The notes beneath the pieces are model-generated. The model was not told the origin of the DNA, did no database searches, and saw nothing but the letters and a program-made list of their open reading frames with translations. The position numbers and the translations under genes are program-made. Source: Streptomyces sp. SID8374 (GTDB lineage Bacteria; Actinomycetota; Actinomycetes; Streptomycetales; Streptomycetaceae). From it: a stretch of DNA of 64,000 bases. Of this stretch, positions 33,875 to 40,455 are shown piece by piece; the first letter of the stretch is position 1, and each line of letters starts with the position of its first letter. The DNA lies in the NCBI RefSeq assembly GCF_009865135.1, contig NZ_WWGH01000004.1, positions 1 to 64,000 on the forward strand, given 5' to 3'.

Positions 33875-33983
33875 TGCGTTCTCGGCCTCCGCATGTCGAG
33901 CAGAACTTTCACGAACGGTCAACGGCTGATCTAACGGGGCAGTAGATTCCGCTCACCTGTATCGGGATCATCGTGGGGGAAGT

Positions 33984-34580
33984 ATGCAGTGGGCCATGAG
34001 CGACGACTACGCATCGTTGCTAACGACGCTGATCGTGACCGTCTTAGCCGTCGGCACCGTTCAGACCTACTCGCTGTTGAAGCGTTGGAACGACACCCAT
34101 GTAGAGCAGTTGCGCGTAGCCATGGAGGCTCGCATCCGGGTGGCTGACGCTCTTGGCCGTGGCATGCAGCCGTCCGAGGGCGATCTGCAGGGTGCTGACC
34201 AGTCTGCTCGCCGGGCCGTCGTGCTGGCTCGGAGCTGGGTGGCCCCTTGGCTGGCAGGGGGGGTGTGGGCTTACGTCGTGGTCATGCTGGGAAAGCAACA
34301 GCTCCGGATTCTGAAGTGGGCCGCCACGGCAGGCGACCCTGCTGCCCCAGAACTTGCAAAGACGTCGTTCTACTACGTTTCCATTGCCGTTGCGCTCCTC
34401 CTGGCGGAGGGCATAGTCCGGGTTTTCGTCAGCTCCTTCATAAGGCAGTACCAGCAGCTCAAGCCGTGGCGGAACTACCCGCGTTCGTCGCGTGAGCTGG
34501 CGTACGACGCGATCCGTGCGTACCGGCTTACCGGGCAGCCTCCCGCAGCTCCCACATCCGCAGGGCAGAGCGGCCCCTGA
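33984..34580 (+). CDS. Membrane protein, hypothetical (198 aa)
   Basis: ATG at 33984 with GGGGGAAGT upstream. Membrane segments at about 9-28 (LLTTLIVTVLAVGTVQTYSL), 78-97 (SWVAPWLAGGVWAYVVVMLG) and 125-150 (FYYVSIAVALLLAEGIVRVF). The loop 30-75 is a charged amphipathic helix. Codon bias is weaker than in its neighbours (more A/T third bases), which may reflect recent arrival. Its promoter region (33900-33970) carries TCTAACGGGG, a half-site like the dispersed palindrome. Unknown function; similar three-TM proteins occur in Streptomyces as uncharacterised genes. Confidence 0.65.
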   Translation: MQWAMSDDYASLLTTLIVTVLAVGTVQTYSLLKRWNDTHVEQLRVAMEARIRVADALGRGMQPSEGDLQGADQSARRAVVLARSWVAPWLAGGVWAYVVVMLGKQQLRILKWAATAGDPAAPELAKTSFYYVSIAVALLLAEGIVRVFVSSFIRQYQQLKPWRNYPRSSRELAYDAIRAYRLTGQPPAAPTSAGQSGP

Positions 34581-34641
34581 CTGTCGTGGGTGCCTATAGG
34601 CGTAGCGGTCGACGAAGTCAAGGTCAGCAGCAGTTGGAGGT

Positions 34642-34658
34642 ATTGGTTCTAACGGGTC
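34642..34658. repeat. Dispersed palindrome, copy 6 (degenerate)
   Basis: ATTGGTTCTAACGGGTC, which on the other strand reads GACCCGTTAGAACCAAT, close to the copy at 23041. It lies between the 33984 membrane gene and the recombinase-like gene at 34711. Confidence 0.6.
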
Positions 34659-34710
34659 TATCTATCCGTTCGGCCGCTGGGGCTGTTCAGACCTGGTTAC
34701 CGTGCCCAGC

Positions 34711-35976
34711 ATGAAGAAGCCCGACGTTCTGGAGCAGCTCCCCGAGCTTCAGGAGGCCGTGGACGCCGTGTGCGAGCAAGCGCCCTCCGAGGCCCGCCGC
34801 CGGCAGATCCGCGCCCACGCCCGTGAGCTGGTCCGTGCCCTGAAGCACCCCGACCACCCGCTGGCCATCGCCGACGACCTGGCCGACATCCTCGCCCGCG
34901 AATCGCTCCAGCAGTACGAGCGCCTGGCCCTGGTCGGCGAGCTGCGCGACCGCGGCGAGAAGCGGCCCACCAGCGAGGCGACCGCGATGGTGCGCTCCGG
35001 CGTGATGGTGCTCCTGCAGCGCGAACTCGGGCTGGAGGTCTTCCACCTGCGCCAGCTGGAGCAGCTGCCCGGCAAGGAGCCAGTCGACATCCGCCGGCGC
35101 GAGCGGCTGCGTGCCAGCCTGCAGACCCTCTCCGACGTCATCGGCACGGGTACCGGCTGGAGCGTCGAGCGCGGCCTGCTCACCGGGAAGTACCCGCTGC
35201 GGGTGCGGATGCTCGCCATGTCCTCGGTCGTCTTGGACACCGGCCCCCGCGTCGGGGAGCTGTGCGCGCAGCGACTGGAGGACCTCTCCCCCACGTTGGA
35301 GGAGATCCGGGTGCGGCGCCGGCCGCAGAACGTCCGCCCGGGCACCCCCGACGTCGTCGAGGTCTACCCGCTGCGCCGTGCGACCCGGGCCGCCCTGAAG
35401 CACTGGCTCCTGGTGCGCCGTCTGCTGATGACCGAGATGACCGGCGGCGCCGACTGGCTGTGGGTCTCGGTGCGCGGCAACCACGGCGGCGTCGTCGCCG
35501 AGGACGTAGAGCCGGAGTACCGGCCCGCCGGCACCGCCCTGCAGCCACGCGGCGTGGCCCGCAGCTACACCCGCACCGTCACCGCGGTGAACATCGACCT
35601 GGCGGGCACCGAGGGCTGGGAGCCGCTGCCCGTACGGATGGAGCAGCTGCGCCGCGGCGTCGCCGAGCCCGAGCTCTATCTGGTCCCGCCGTCCCCGGAT
35701 GCCGAGCGCGCCGCCCGGCTCATGTCCGCGCTGGAGAAGGCCGGGCGGCGGCTGGCCGCGCTCCCGGACAACGAGGCGGTCGCCACCGCAGGGCGCGCGG
35801 ACCGCAGGCAGGCGCGCGAGCTGCTGAGGGAGGCGTGGCGGGAGGGCATCGAGCACCGCGCCCAGCTCGCAGCCCTCGGCTCCTCCGGGCTGTTGGCGCT
35901 CGACATCCCGCGCACCGGCTGGGAGCCCGAGCTCCTGCGGGCGCTGGACCGCGCCGCGCACTTCACGCCGCTTTAG
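34711..35976 (+). CDS. Tyrosine-recombinase-like protein lacking box II
   Basis: 421 residues from the ATG at 34711. After a helical N-terminal region (QIRAHARELVRALKHPDHPL, RGEKRPTSEATAMVRSGVMV) comes SSVVLDTGPRVGELCAQRLE followed by DL (about 172-194), a good match to box I of tyrosine recombinases (DTGxRxGELxxLxxxDL) with Arg about 182 and Glu about 185. Downstream, however, I find no HxxR or C-terminal GHxxxxxTxxxY; instead there is a long helical tail. It may therefore be catalytically inactive, or a recombinase-related binding protein. It sits inside the palindrome-punctuated block and is flanked by copies 6 and 7. The stop TAG abuts copy 7. Confidence 0.65.
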   Translation: MKKPDVLEQLPELQEAVDAVCEQAPSEARRRQIRAHARELVRALKHPDHPLAIADDLADILARESLQQYERLALVGELRDRGEKRPTSEATAMVRSGVMVLLQRELGLEVFHLRQLEQLPGKEPVDIRRRERLRASLQTLSDVIGTGTGWSVERGLLTGKYPLRVRMLAMSSVVLDTGPRVGELCAQRLEDLSPTLEEIRVRRRPQNVRPGTPDVVEVYPLRRATRAALKHWLLVRRLLMTEMTGGADWLWVSVRGNHGGVVAEDVEPEYRPAGTALQPRGVARSYTRTVTAVNIDLAGTEGWEPLPVRMEQLRRGVAEPELYLVPPSPDAERAARLMSALEKAGRRLAALPDNEAVATAGRADRRQARELLREAWREGIEHRAQLAALGSSGLLALDIPRTGWEPELLRALDRAAHFTPL

Positions 35977-35977
35977 T

Positions 35978-35993
35978 CCTGTTGGACCCAACA
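35978..35993. repeat. Dispersed palindrome, copy 7
   Basis: CCTGTTGGACCCAACA begins two bases after the TAG stop of the recombinase-like gene and runs into the left arm of the terminator at 35990-36024. Confidence 0.8.
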
Positions 35994-36024
35994 CCCCCGA
36001 CCATCGCCGCAGGTCGGGGGTGTT
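35990..36024. terminator. Terminator
   Basis: AACACCCCCGACC and GGTCGGGGGTGTT pair over 13 bases around a 9-base loop; its left arm overlaps the end of palindrome copy 7. Confidence 0.85.
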
Positions 36025-36048
36025 CCTGCGTCCGGACCACTTCTAGCC

Positions 36049-36102
36049 AATATAGAGTTGGCCAACTCTATATTGACATAGCCAACTTGGAGTTGGCATT
36101 CT
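36049..36102 (+). promoter_or_regulatory. Promoter with two operators, GCCAAC type, copy 1
   Basis: A 26-base perfect palindrome (36049-36074, centred GGCC) overlaps a -35 TTGACA (36073-36078). An 18-base spacer holding GCCAACTTGGAGTTGGC (36081-36097) leads to -10 CATTCT (36097-36102). The operator occupies the spacer, so binding would block RNA polymerase. The same layout recurs at 58861 and, with a damaged -35, at 56970. It drives the HIT operon starting at 36156. Confidence 0.8.
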
Positions 36103-36155
36103 TGAGGGGTCGGGCCAGCCGGCCCGCACCACAGAGACACTCAGGGAGTTCCGTA

Positions 36156-36536
36156 GTGAAGATCACGAAGTGCGTCTTCTGCGCCATCGCCGCCGGTGAG
36201 GCCCCGGCCGAGATCGTCCGCGAGTGGGGCGACGCCGTGGCGATCCGCCCCCGCAGCGGCGGCTGCACCGACGGCCACGTCTTCGTCCTGCCGCGGGTCC
36301 ACGTCGAGGACGCCGGCACCGACCCCGAGGTGACCGTCGCGGTGATGCGCCGGGCGGCCGAGCTCATGGCCGAGCTGCCCGCCGCCAACCTCATCACGAG
36401 CAAGGGCGTCGAGGCGACGCAGAGCGTCTCCCATCTGCACGTCCACATCGTCCCCCGGCGGGACGGCGACAACCTGCCCCTGCCCTGGACCCCGCAGCAC
36501 GAGGCCCGCGCCGCGCGCACCGGTGCCACGGCATGA
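36156..36536 (+). CDS. HIT-family nucleotide hydrolase/transferase
   Basis: 126 residues, GTG at 36156 with CAGGGAGTT upstream. CVFCAIAAGEAPAEIVREWG is the classic HIT N terminus with two zinc cysteines; GHVFVLPRVHVEDAG follows; SHLHVHIVPRRDGD (about 92-105) is the histidine triad HxHxHxx. HIT enzymes hydrolyse or transfer AMP/GMP from nucleotide derivatives. It is first gene of an operon with a deoxyribosyltransferase-like gene and a small protein and sits behind the GCCAAC-type operator promoter. Substrate unknown; a nucleotide-metabolism role is supported. Confidence 0.88.
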   Translation: MKITKCVFCAIAAGEAPAEIVREWGDAVAIRPRSGGCTDGHVFVLPRVHVEDAGTDPEVTVAVMRRAAELMAELPAANLITSKGVEATQSVSHLHVHIVPRRDGDNLPLPWTPQHEARAARTGATA

Positions 36537-37054
36537 GCGCCGTCAACCTGGTCATGGCCCGCGAGCCCCTGCCCGCCGGTCCGGCCGTGTTCCTGGCCGG
36601 GCCCACGCCGGACAAGGCCACCCCGGTCCCCTCCTGGCGGCCCGCCGCCATCGAGGCCCTGGCCGCTCAGTGGACCGGCGGCCAGCCCCTGGCGGTGCTG
36701 ACCCCCGAGTCCCGTAACGGCATCCGGGCCGACCGCTACGAGCACCAGGTCGACTGGGAGACCGAGGCCCGCGCCCACGCCGCAGCGATCCTCTTCTGGA
36801 TCCCCCGTGACGTGCGGACGATGCCGGGCATGACGACCAACGTCGAGTTCGGCTTGGACGTCGCCTCGGGCAGGGCGGTCCTCGGCTGCCCGCCCGACTG
36901 CCCCAACCCCGAGCGCAACCGCTACCTGATCTACGTGGCCCGCCGTCACGGCGTCCCGGTGTGCACCACGCTGACCGCCACGGCGGCCGCCGCGCTCACG
37001 CTCGTCCACCGCGCCACCGCCCCCGTACTGCCGAACCATCAGGAGACGAAGTGA
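36533..37054 (+). CDS. Nucleoside 2-deoxyribosyltransferase-like protein
   Basis: 173 residues from the ATG at 36533, overlapping the HIT gene by four bases. AVFLAGPTPDKATPVPSWRP (about 18-37) is the 'FLAGPT' entry of the deoxyribosyltransferase-like fold; WETEARAHAAAILFWIPRDV and MPGMTTNVEFGLDVASGRAV (with the acidic NxEFG motif) complete the site, as in proteins of the Nuc_deoxyrib_tr2 type. Such proteins cleave or exchange N-glycosidic bonds. With HIT, NUDT9-like and small partners it forms a nucleotide-handling group. Reaction in this context is inference. Confidence 0.82.
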   Translation: MSAVNLVMAREPLPAGPAVFLAGPTPDKATPVPSWRPAAIEALAAQWTGGQPLAVLTPESRNGIRADRYEHQVDWETEARAHAAAILFWIPRDVRTMPGMTTNVEFGLDVASGRAVLGCPPDCPNPERNRYLIYVARRHGVPVCTTLTATAAAALTLVHRATAPVLPNHQETK

Positions 37055-37398
37055 CCGAGGCGACGTCGAGCGAGCTCGCCCGGATCACCCACGTCGAGAC
37101 CGCCGCCGAGCGCACCGGCACCGACGGGATCGGCGAACTCGCGGACCTGGCCCCGGCCGCTGCCGCCGCGCTGAACCTGCTCGCCGATGCCATCAAGCGC
37201 GGCCGCGTCGACCAGGACGCGATCGTCGAGGCCCTCAAGGCCGCGAAGATTCACGAGGCGTTCGCCGGTGTCCTCGACGCCGCCGCCGACTCGGTGATGA
37301 CGTCCGCCGAAGACCCGTACGACTTCGACGACCGCCTGCACGCCGACAACCTCGGCGGAGCGGCCTCCGACATCCGCCGCGCCTTCCACTGGCTCTGA
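37051..37398 (+). CDS. Small hypothetical protein (115 aa)
   Basis: GTG at 37051 overlapping the previous stop. All helical: IGELADLAPAAAAALNLLAD, QDAIVEALKAAKIHEAFAGV, DRLHADNLGGAASDIRRAFH ending WL. It could be a helical partner of the two enzymes before it. No metal site or signal peptide. Followed by a strong hairpin, which ends this operon. Confidence 0.6.
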   Translation: MTEATSSELARITHVETAAERTGTDGIGELADLAPAAAAALNLLADAIKRGRVDQDAIVEALKAAKIHEAFAGVLDAAADSVMTSAEDPYDFDDRLHADNLGGAASDIRRAFHWL

Positions 37399-37409
37399 GC
37401 CACCCCCAC

Positions 37410-37440
37410 GGGCGGCGGCCGACATCCCAGGCCGCCGCCC
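37410..37440. terminator. Terminator
   Basis: GGGCGGCGGCC and GGCCGCCGCCC, 11 base pairs, 9-base loop, just after the 115-residue gene and 6 bases before palindrome copy 8. Confidence 0.8.
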
Positions 37441-37446
37441 ATCAGA

Positions 37447-37464
37447 CCTGTTAGACCTAACGAC
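37447..37464. repeat. Dispersed palindrome, copy 8
   Basis: CCTGTTAGACCTAACGAC, between the HIT operon terminator and the NUDT9-like gene start at 37484. Confidence 0.75.
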
Positions 37465-37483
37465 TCCAACCCTGGGAGACCGC

Positions 37484-38206
37484 ATGACCCGCACCGAGAC
37501 CATCCCCGCCGGACGGCGCCCCTGGGCGGTGGCCTGGCCGGAGTACGCGCCCGTGGACATCACGCCGCCGGAGCTGCGGCCGTCGGCGCTGGCCCGTCGG
37601 GTGCCCGACTGGGCCGAAGCCGCCCTCACGCCGATCGACGTGCCGGACTGGCCGCAGCGGCAGGCCGCCGCTCTCGTGCCGTTCCAGCTCGACCGGCGGG
37701 GCTGGCCCCTGCACCCGCAGGGCCGCACCGGCCGCGCCGGCCGCAACTTGGGACTGTGGGGCGAGAACGCCGCCGCCGACCCGATCGTGGTCGCAGGCAC
37801 TGGCCAGGACCGGCGGCTCCTGCTGATCACCCGGGACGACATCGAGGTGGAGGCCATCCCGGGCGGCATGGTGGACCCCGGTGAAACGGCCCCGACCGCC
37901 CTCGTCCGAGAGCTCCGCGAGGAAACGGGCGTCGACCTGACCGATCACGTACCGACCATCCTCGGCCGGGACCTGGTGGACGACTGGCGCAACAGCGACC
38001 ACGCCTGGGTGTCCTCGACCTCCGCCCTCTACCTCCTGCCCGCTCCGGTGGCCGCCGTCGCGGCGGACGACGCCCTGGATGCCAACTGGTACAGGTTCGG
38101 CTCCATCGACGAGCTCGAAGCGGCGATCACGGCCGCCGGACGCACCCTCTACGCCGCCCACCGGCCCCTGCTCCAGCGCGCCTTCGACCACCTCGACCAG
38201 GGCTAA
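37484..38206 (+). CDS. NUDT9-like ADP-ribose pyrophosphatase (Nudix)
   Basis: 240 residues, ATG at 37484. The N-terminal half has NPxGRTG-like HPQGRTGRAGRNLGLWGENA followed by ADPIVVAG, as in NUDT9-type ADP-ribose hydrolases (GRTGLxGRGxLxxWGPNHAADP). The Nudix box GGMVDPGETAPTALVRELRE followed by ETGV (about 126-149) has all Gx5Ex7REUxEExGU residues. This predicts hydrolysis of ADP-ribose to AMP and ribose-5-phosphate. It is a single-gene unit between palindrome copies 8 and 9 and could act with HIT and the transferase in NAD/ADP-ribose turnover. Confidence 0.88.
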   Translation: MTRTETIPAGRRPWAVAWPEYAPVDITPPELRPSALARRVPDWAEAALTPIDVPDWPQRQAAALVPFQLDRRGWPLHPQGRTGRAGRNLGLWGENAAADPIVVAGTGQDRRLLLITRDDIEVEAIPGGMVDPGETAPTALVRELREETGVDLTDHVPTILGRDLVDDWRNSDHAWVSSTSALYLLPAPVAAVAADDALDANWYRFGSIDELEAAITAAGRTLYAAHRPLLQRAFDHLDQG

Positions 38207-38212
38207 AAGGGC

Positions 38213-38269
38213 ACGCCAGCACAGGTCAGACCCGTTGGACTCAACAGGATCAACCCGGCCCCGTCCGTG
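38213..38269. repeat. Dispersed palindrome copy 9 in a 57-base repeat
   Basis: Core CCCGTTGGACTCAACAGG (38231-38248). The surrounding 57 bases recur at 39445-39501 with five mismatches, so the conserved unit here extends well beyond the palindrome on both sides. Confidence 0.8.
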
Positions 38270-38283
38270 AATCACGGACGGGG
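38259..38283. terminator. Terminator of the NUDT9-like gene
   Basis: CCCCGTCCGTG and CACGGACGGGG pair over 11 bases around AAT; it overlaps the right end of the 57-base repeat. The TCCGTGAATCACGGA part resembles the TGTCCGCG palindrome family. Confidence 0.75.
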
Positions 38284-38510
38284 CCTCAGCGTGGCCTTGC
38301 AAGATCGGGCCGGCCGACCATGACGGTGCCGGACCAGCGTCGGATGCAGAACCGGGGTGGGGCACCTACTTGCTGAGCAGAACGTCCGACGGAATCTCGT
38401 CGACATGAGCGAAATCCGGTCGACTCGCACAGGTTCCTGTGGAATGCGCCGTTCCTCCTCAAGGATGGCCGTGCGTCCGGGGAGTTCGGACGCGCTACGA
38501 GGGGGAAAGC

Positions 38511-39125
38511 ATGCGAGCTTCACGATCCACCACGTCCATAGCCGCTGTCGCCTGCGCGGTGACAGCAGCCTTCAGCTTCGGCACGTCGTCCGCAGCGGCA
38601 CAGGACGGCTCCCTGGGCGAGTCCAAGACCCGGTACGTCGACATGGGCGGGGACGCGCGGCCCGCCGTCGAGGGCACGCTCGTCACCGAATGGGGCAAGA
38701 CCAAGGCCGGAGAGTCCTACTCCTTCACCTACCGCGCCGGCGAGGCTAAGCCGAAGGACGACAAGGCCGCGGCCGCGAGGTGCTCCATCTACATCTCCGA
38801 CGTGACCTTCCGCGGCGCTGGCGCCAACGCCTGGTTCAACTGGGAGACCTCGCAGGTCTGCAGCGGCTCGTTCGGGACCCAGCGCATCGAGACCCAGATG
38901 TGGCGCAGTTCCTGGAGCGGTCCGCGAGGCTACGACATCTGGCGCAAGTCCAAGTCCACGGCGAATTCGTTCATCGACTACGGCTGGTCGGTCGACTGCA
39001 ACGACGGCGGCGGCACCTACACCTACTACCCTGTCATGAAGGGGTTCGCCACCGGCGTCGGCTCCAGCCCGACCACCCGAGCGGACAACGAACTCCGGAA
39101 GAACTGCGGCACCACGGCTCCGTAG
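38511..39125 (+). CDS. Secreted protein, hypothetical (204 aa)
   Basis: ATG at 38511 with GAGGGGGAAAGC upstream. A signal peptide: basic start, hydrophobic TTSIAAVACAVTAAFSFGTS and a probable cleavage after AAAQ (about 34). The mature protein is small, aromatic-rich and mostly beta (AYFxx not seen; WFNWETSQVCSGSFGTQRIE, RGYDIWRKSKSTANSFIDYG). Four cysteines (ARCSIY, QVCSG, VDCND, KNCG) may form two disulphides. Its secretion suggests action on or at the cell surface. Short Streptomyces secreted proteins of this kind are common and uncharacterised. Confidence 0.75.
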   Translation: MRASRSTTSIAAVACAVTAAFSFGTSSAAAQDGSLGESKTRYVDMGGDARPAVEGTLVTEWGKTKAGESYSFTYRAGEAKPKDDKAAAARCSIYISDVTFRGAGANAWFNWETSQVCSGSFGTQRIETQMWRSSWSGPRGYDIWRKSKSTANSFIDYGWSVDCNDGGGTYTYYPVMKGFATGVGSSPTTRADNELRKNCGTTAP

Positions 39126-39133
39126 GAGAAGAC

Positions 39134-39310
39134 ATGGCTCCGGCTCCCGAGGAACGCTACCCCCGCGAGGGCCGATCACTGGACCCGCGGAACAGCGAAG
39201 AGCGAGGTGAAGCTGTCACTTACTCCACCTCCACCTCGACCGTACGGCGGATCTGGTGGAGGGCCAGGGGAGTGCTGCGTTTGCCTGTACGGGCCAGACG
39301 CCAGCAGTAG
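39134..39310 (+). CDS. Very small basic protein (58 aa)
   Basis: ATG at 39134, eight bases after the secreted-protein stop, with GTAGGAGAAG as ribosome site. Sequence MAPAPEERYPREGRSLDPRN ... RRIWWRARGVLRLPVRARRQ is arginine-rich with no domain. The tight spacing and good ribosome site suggest a translated gene co-expressed with the secreted protein. Confidence 0.45.
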   Translation: MAPAPEERYPREGRSLDPRNSEERGEAVTYSTSTSTVRRIWWRARGVLRLPVRARRQQ

Positions 39311-39331
39311 ACCGTGTAGCTGACATCTCAC

Positions 39332-39368
39332 GTGAAGGGGCCCACGACCAGGTCGTGGGCCCCTTCAC
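39332..39368. terminator. Terminator
   Basis: GTGAAGGGGCCCACGACC and GGTCGTGGGCCCCTTCAC pair over up to 18 bases around a single A (loop in practice a few bases). It follows the 58-residue gene. Confidence 0.9.
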
Positions 39369-39710
39369 CATGGGTGCTGCACTCGGCAGCTCTCCGGAAC
39401 ACCTACCACCGTCCCTTGTCTCAGCGGGTCCTCGACCACGGAGTACGCCAGCACTGGTCAGACCCGTTGGACCCAACAGGCCCAGCCCGGCCCCGTCCGT
39501 GGTCGGGTTGCCGTTCGGCTCACCGGCGATCACGACCGTCGGTGACCCGGGCGCCGGCGGCACGTTGGACGGGGCGAGTGAGGAGCGGGGGTTCGCCTCC
39601 ATGCCGCCGATCTTCCCTGTCCGGACGGGCACGGACGGGCGGATTCCCGGAATCGGGCGCCGCTTACGTTCTCGCCGGGGGCGGACCGTTCCCGGCTACG
39701 GTGGGCGCCC
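39369..39710. other. Intergenic region with repeat copy 10
   Basis: Nothing coding is supported here. The 57-base repeat at 39445-39501 is the only notable element; the promoter of the 39711 gene must be in its right half. Confidence 0.4.
39445..39501. repeat. Dispersed palindrome copy 10 in a 57-base repeat
   Basis: Core CCCGTTGGACCCAACAGG (39463-39480). The 57 bases match 38213-38269 at 52 positions. Unlike the other copy it is not followed by a perfect CACGGACGGGG arm. Confidence 0.8.
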
Positions 39711-39974
39711 ATGAACGCCTACATGCAGGCCGTGCACCGCGCCCTCGCCGCCACCGGCCAGACGCACCTCACCACCCGTGAGCTCGCCGCGCTCATCGAC
39801 CGCGCCGAGGAGGCCACCGATCACGCGCACCACCTCCAGCGTCTCCACCCCGAACACGCCACCACCCGCGACCGCCTGCACGCCGCCGGCATGACCTGCG
39901 CCCGGATCGGCCTCCACGACCAGGGCGACCCGGAGTTCCTCGACGCGCTGCTGCAGGAACTCGCCCGCAAGTAA
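39711..39974 (+). CDS. Small hypothetical protein (87 aa)
   Basis: ATG at 39711 with GGTGGGCGCCC upstream; no strong ribosome site. Helical throughout: YMQAVHRALAATGQTHLTTR, ELAALIDRAEEATDHAHHLQ, GDPEFLDALLQELARK. The 'TRELAALIDRAEEA' stretch could be a degenerate HTH. Converges with the RHH-type gene at 40018. Unknown function. Confidence 0.55.
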   Translation: MNAYMQAVHRALAATGQTHLTTRELAALIDRAEEATDHAHHLQRLHPEHATTRDRLHAAGMTCARIGLHDQGDPEFLDALLQELARK

Positions 39975-40000
39975 CCCTGCCGGGCCCGACCGTGGCGTTC

Positions 40001-40017
40001 GTCCGCGGATCGCGGAC
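40001..40017. repeat. TGTCCGCG-type palindrome, copy 3
   Basis: GTCCGCGGATCGCGGAC, perfect 7-base arms, directly at the 3' end of the minus-strand gene 40018-40353 and between it and the convergent 39711 gene. Here it is placed as a terminator would be. Confidence 0.6.
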
Positions 40018-40353
40018 TCAGTCGCGCGGAGAGGGCTCCGGTACGGGCAGTACGGGGATCTTCAGCTTCTTGAACCACAGCCGCAGTGCCTCGGTGACGC
40101 CGTCCTGCAGCTGCATCCCGGTCTGTTCCAGTGCCGCGTCCAGGCGCACGTCGTCCTCCAGGAGCAGCCGTACGGACATCTGGACCCGCTGGGGTCCGCG
40201 CTGGCGGCCGACGCGGCGGGGGCGCCGGGCGGCTCTCGTCCTCTCGGCTGCCGCCAGGGCGGCTGCGGCCTCCTCGGCCGCCCGGCGAGCGTGGACGCGG
40301 GCGGTCGTCGTACGCGCGGATCGGCGTAGCTGGGTGGTCTTCGCGGTGGTCAC
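40018..40353 (-). CDS. RHH/CopG-like small DNA-binding protein (111 aa)
   Basis: Starts MTTAKTTQLRRSARTTTARV at 40353. A very basic, alanine-rich front (ARRAAEEAAAALAAAERTRA) precedes VQMSVRLLLEDDVRLDAALE and MQLQDGVTEALRLWFKKLKI, a ribbon-helix-helix pattern (strand, two helices). Similar in design to the ParA partner at 33499, so a second DNA-binding partition or regulatory protein is possible. Expressed leftward, independent of the palindrome copy at 40436. Confidence 0.6.
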   Translation of the reverse strand: MTTAKTTQLRRSARTTTARVHARRAAEEAAAALAAAERTRAARRPRRVGRQRGPQRVQMSVRLLLEDDVRLDAALEQTGMQLQDGVTEALRLWFKKLKIPVLPVPEPSPRD

Positions 40354-40435
40354 GTACGGGGCAACGCCGACGGTGCTGCGGCGTCACGGCCTGGGCATGT
40401 CAACGTTCTGCTGACGCAGCTCAGTGGCGGTTGGG

Positions 40436-40455
40436 CCTGTTGGGGTCAACAGGGG
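40436..40455. repeat. Dispersed palindrome, copy 11
   Basis: CCTGTTGGGGTCAACAGGGG. The stop codon of the minus-strand gene (40446-40448) is inside it: the last codons read CCC TGT TGA from the repeat. Confidence 0.8.

Noticed and set aside
33834..33983. parS-like sites near parA
   Set aside because: No repeated or palindromic element other than the terminator was found; the partition site could be elsewhere.
32387..40455. Reading the palindromes as true integron attC sites
   Set aside because: They are far too short and lack bulged double-arm architecture; only the core GTTRRRY/RYYYAAC symmetry is shared. Kept as an analogy, not an identification.
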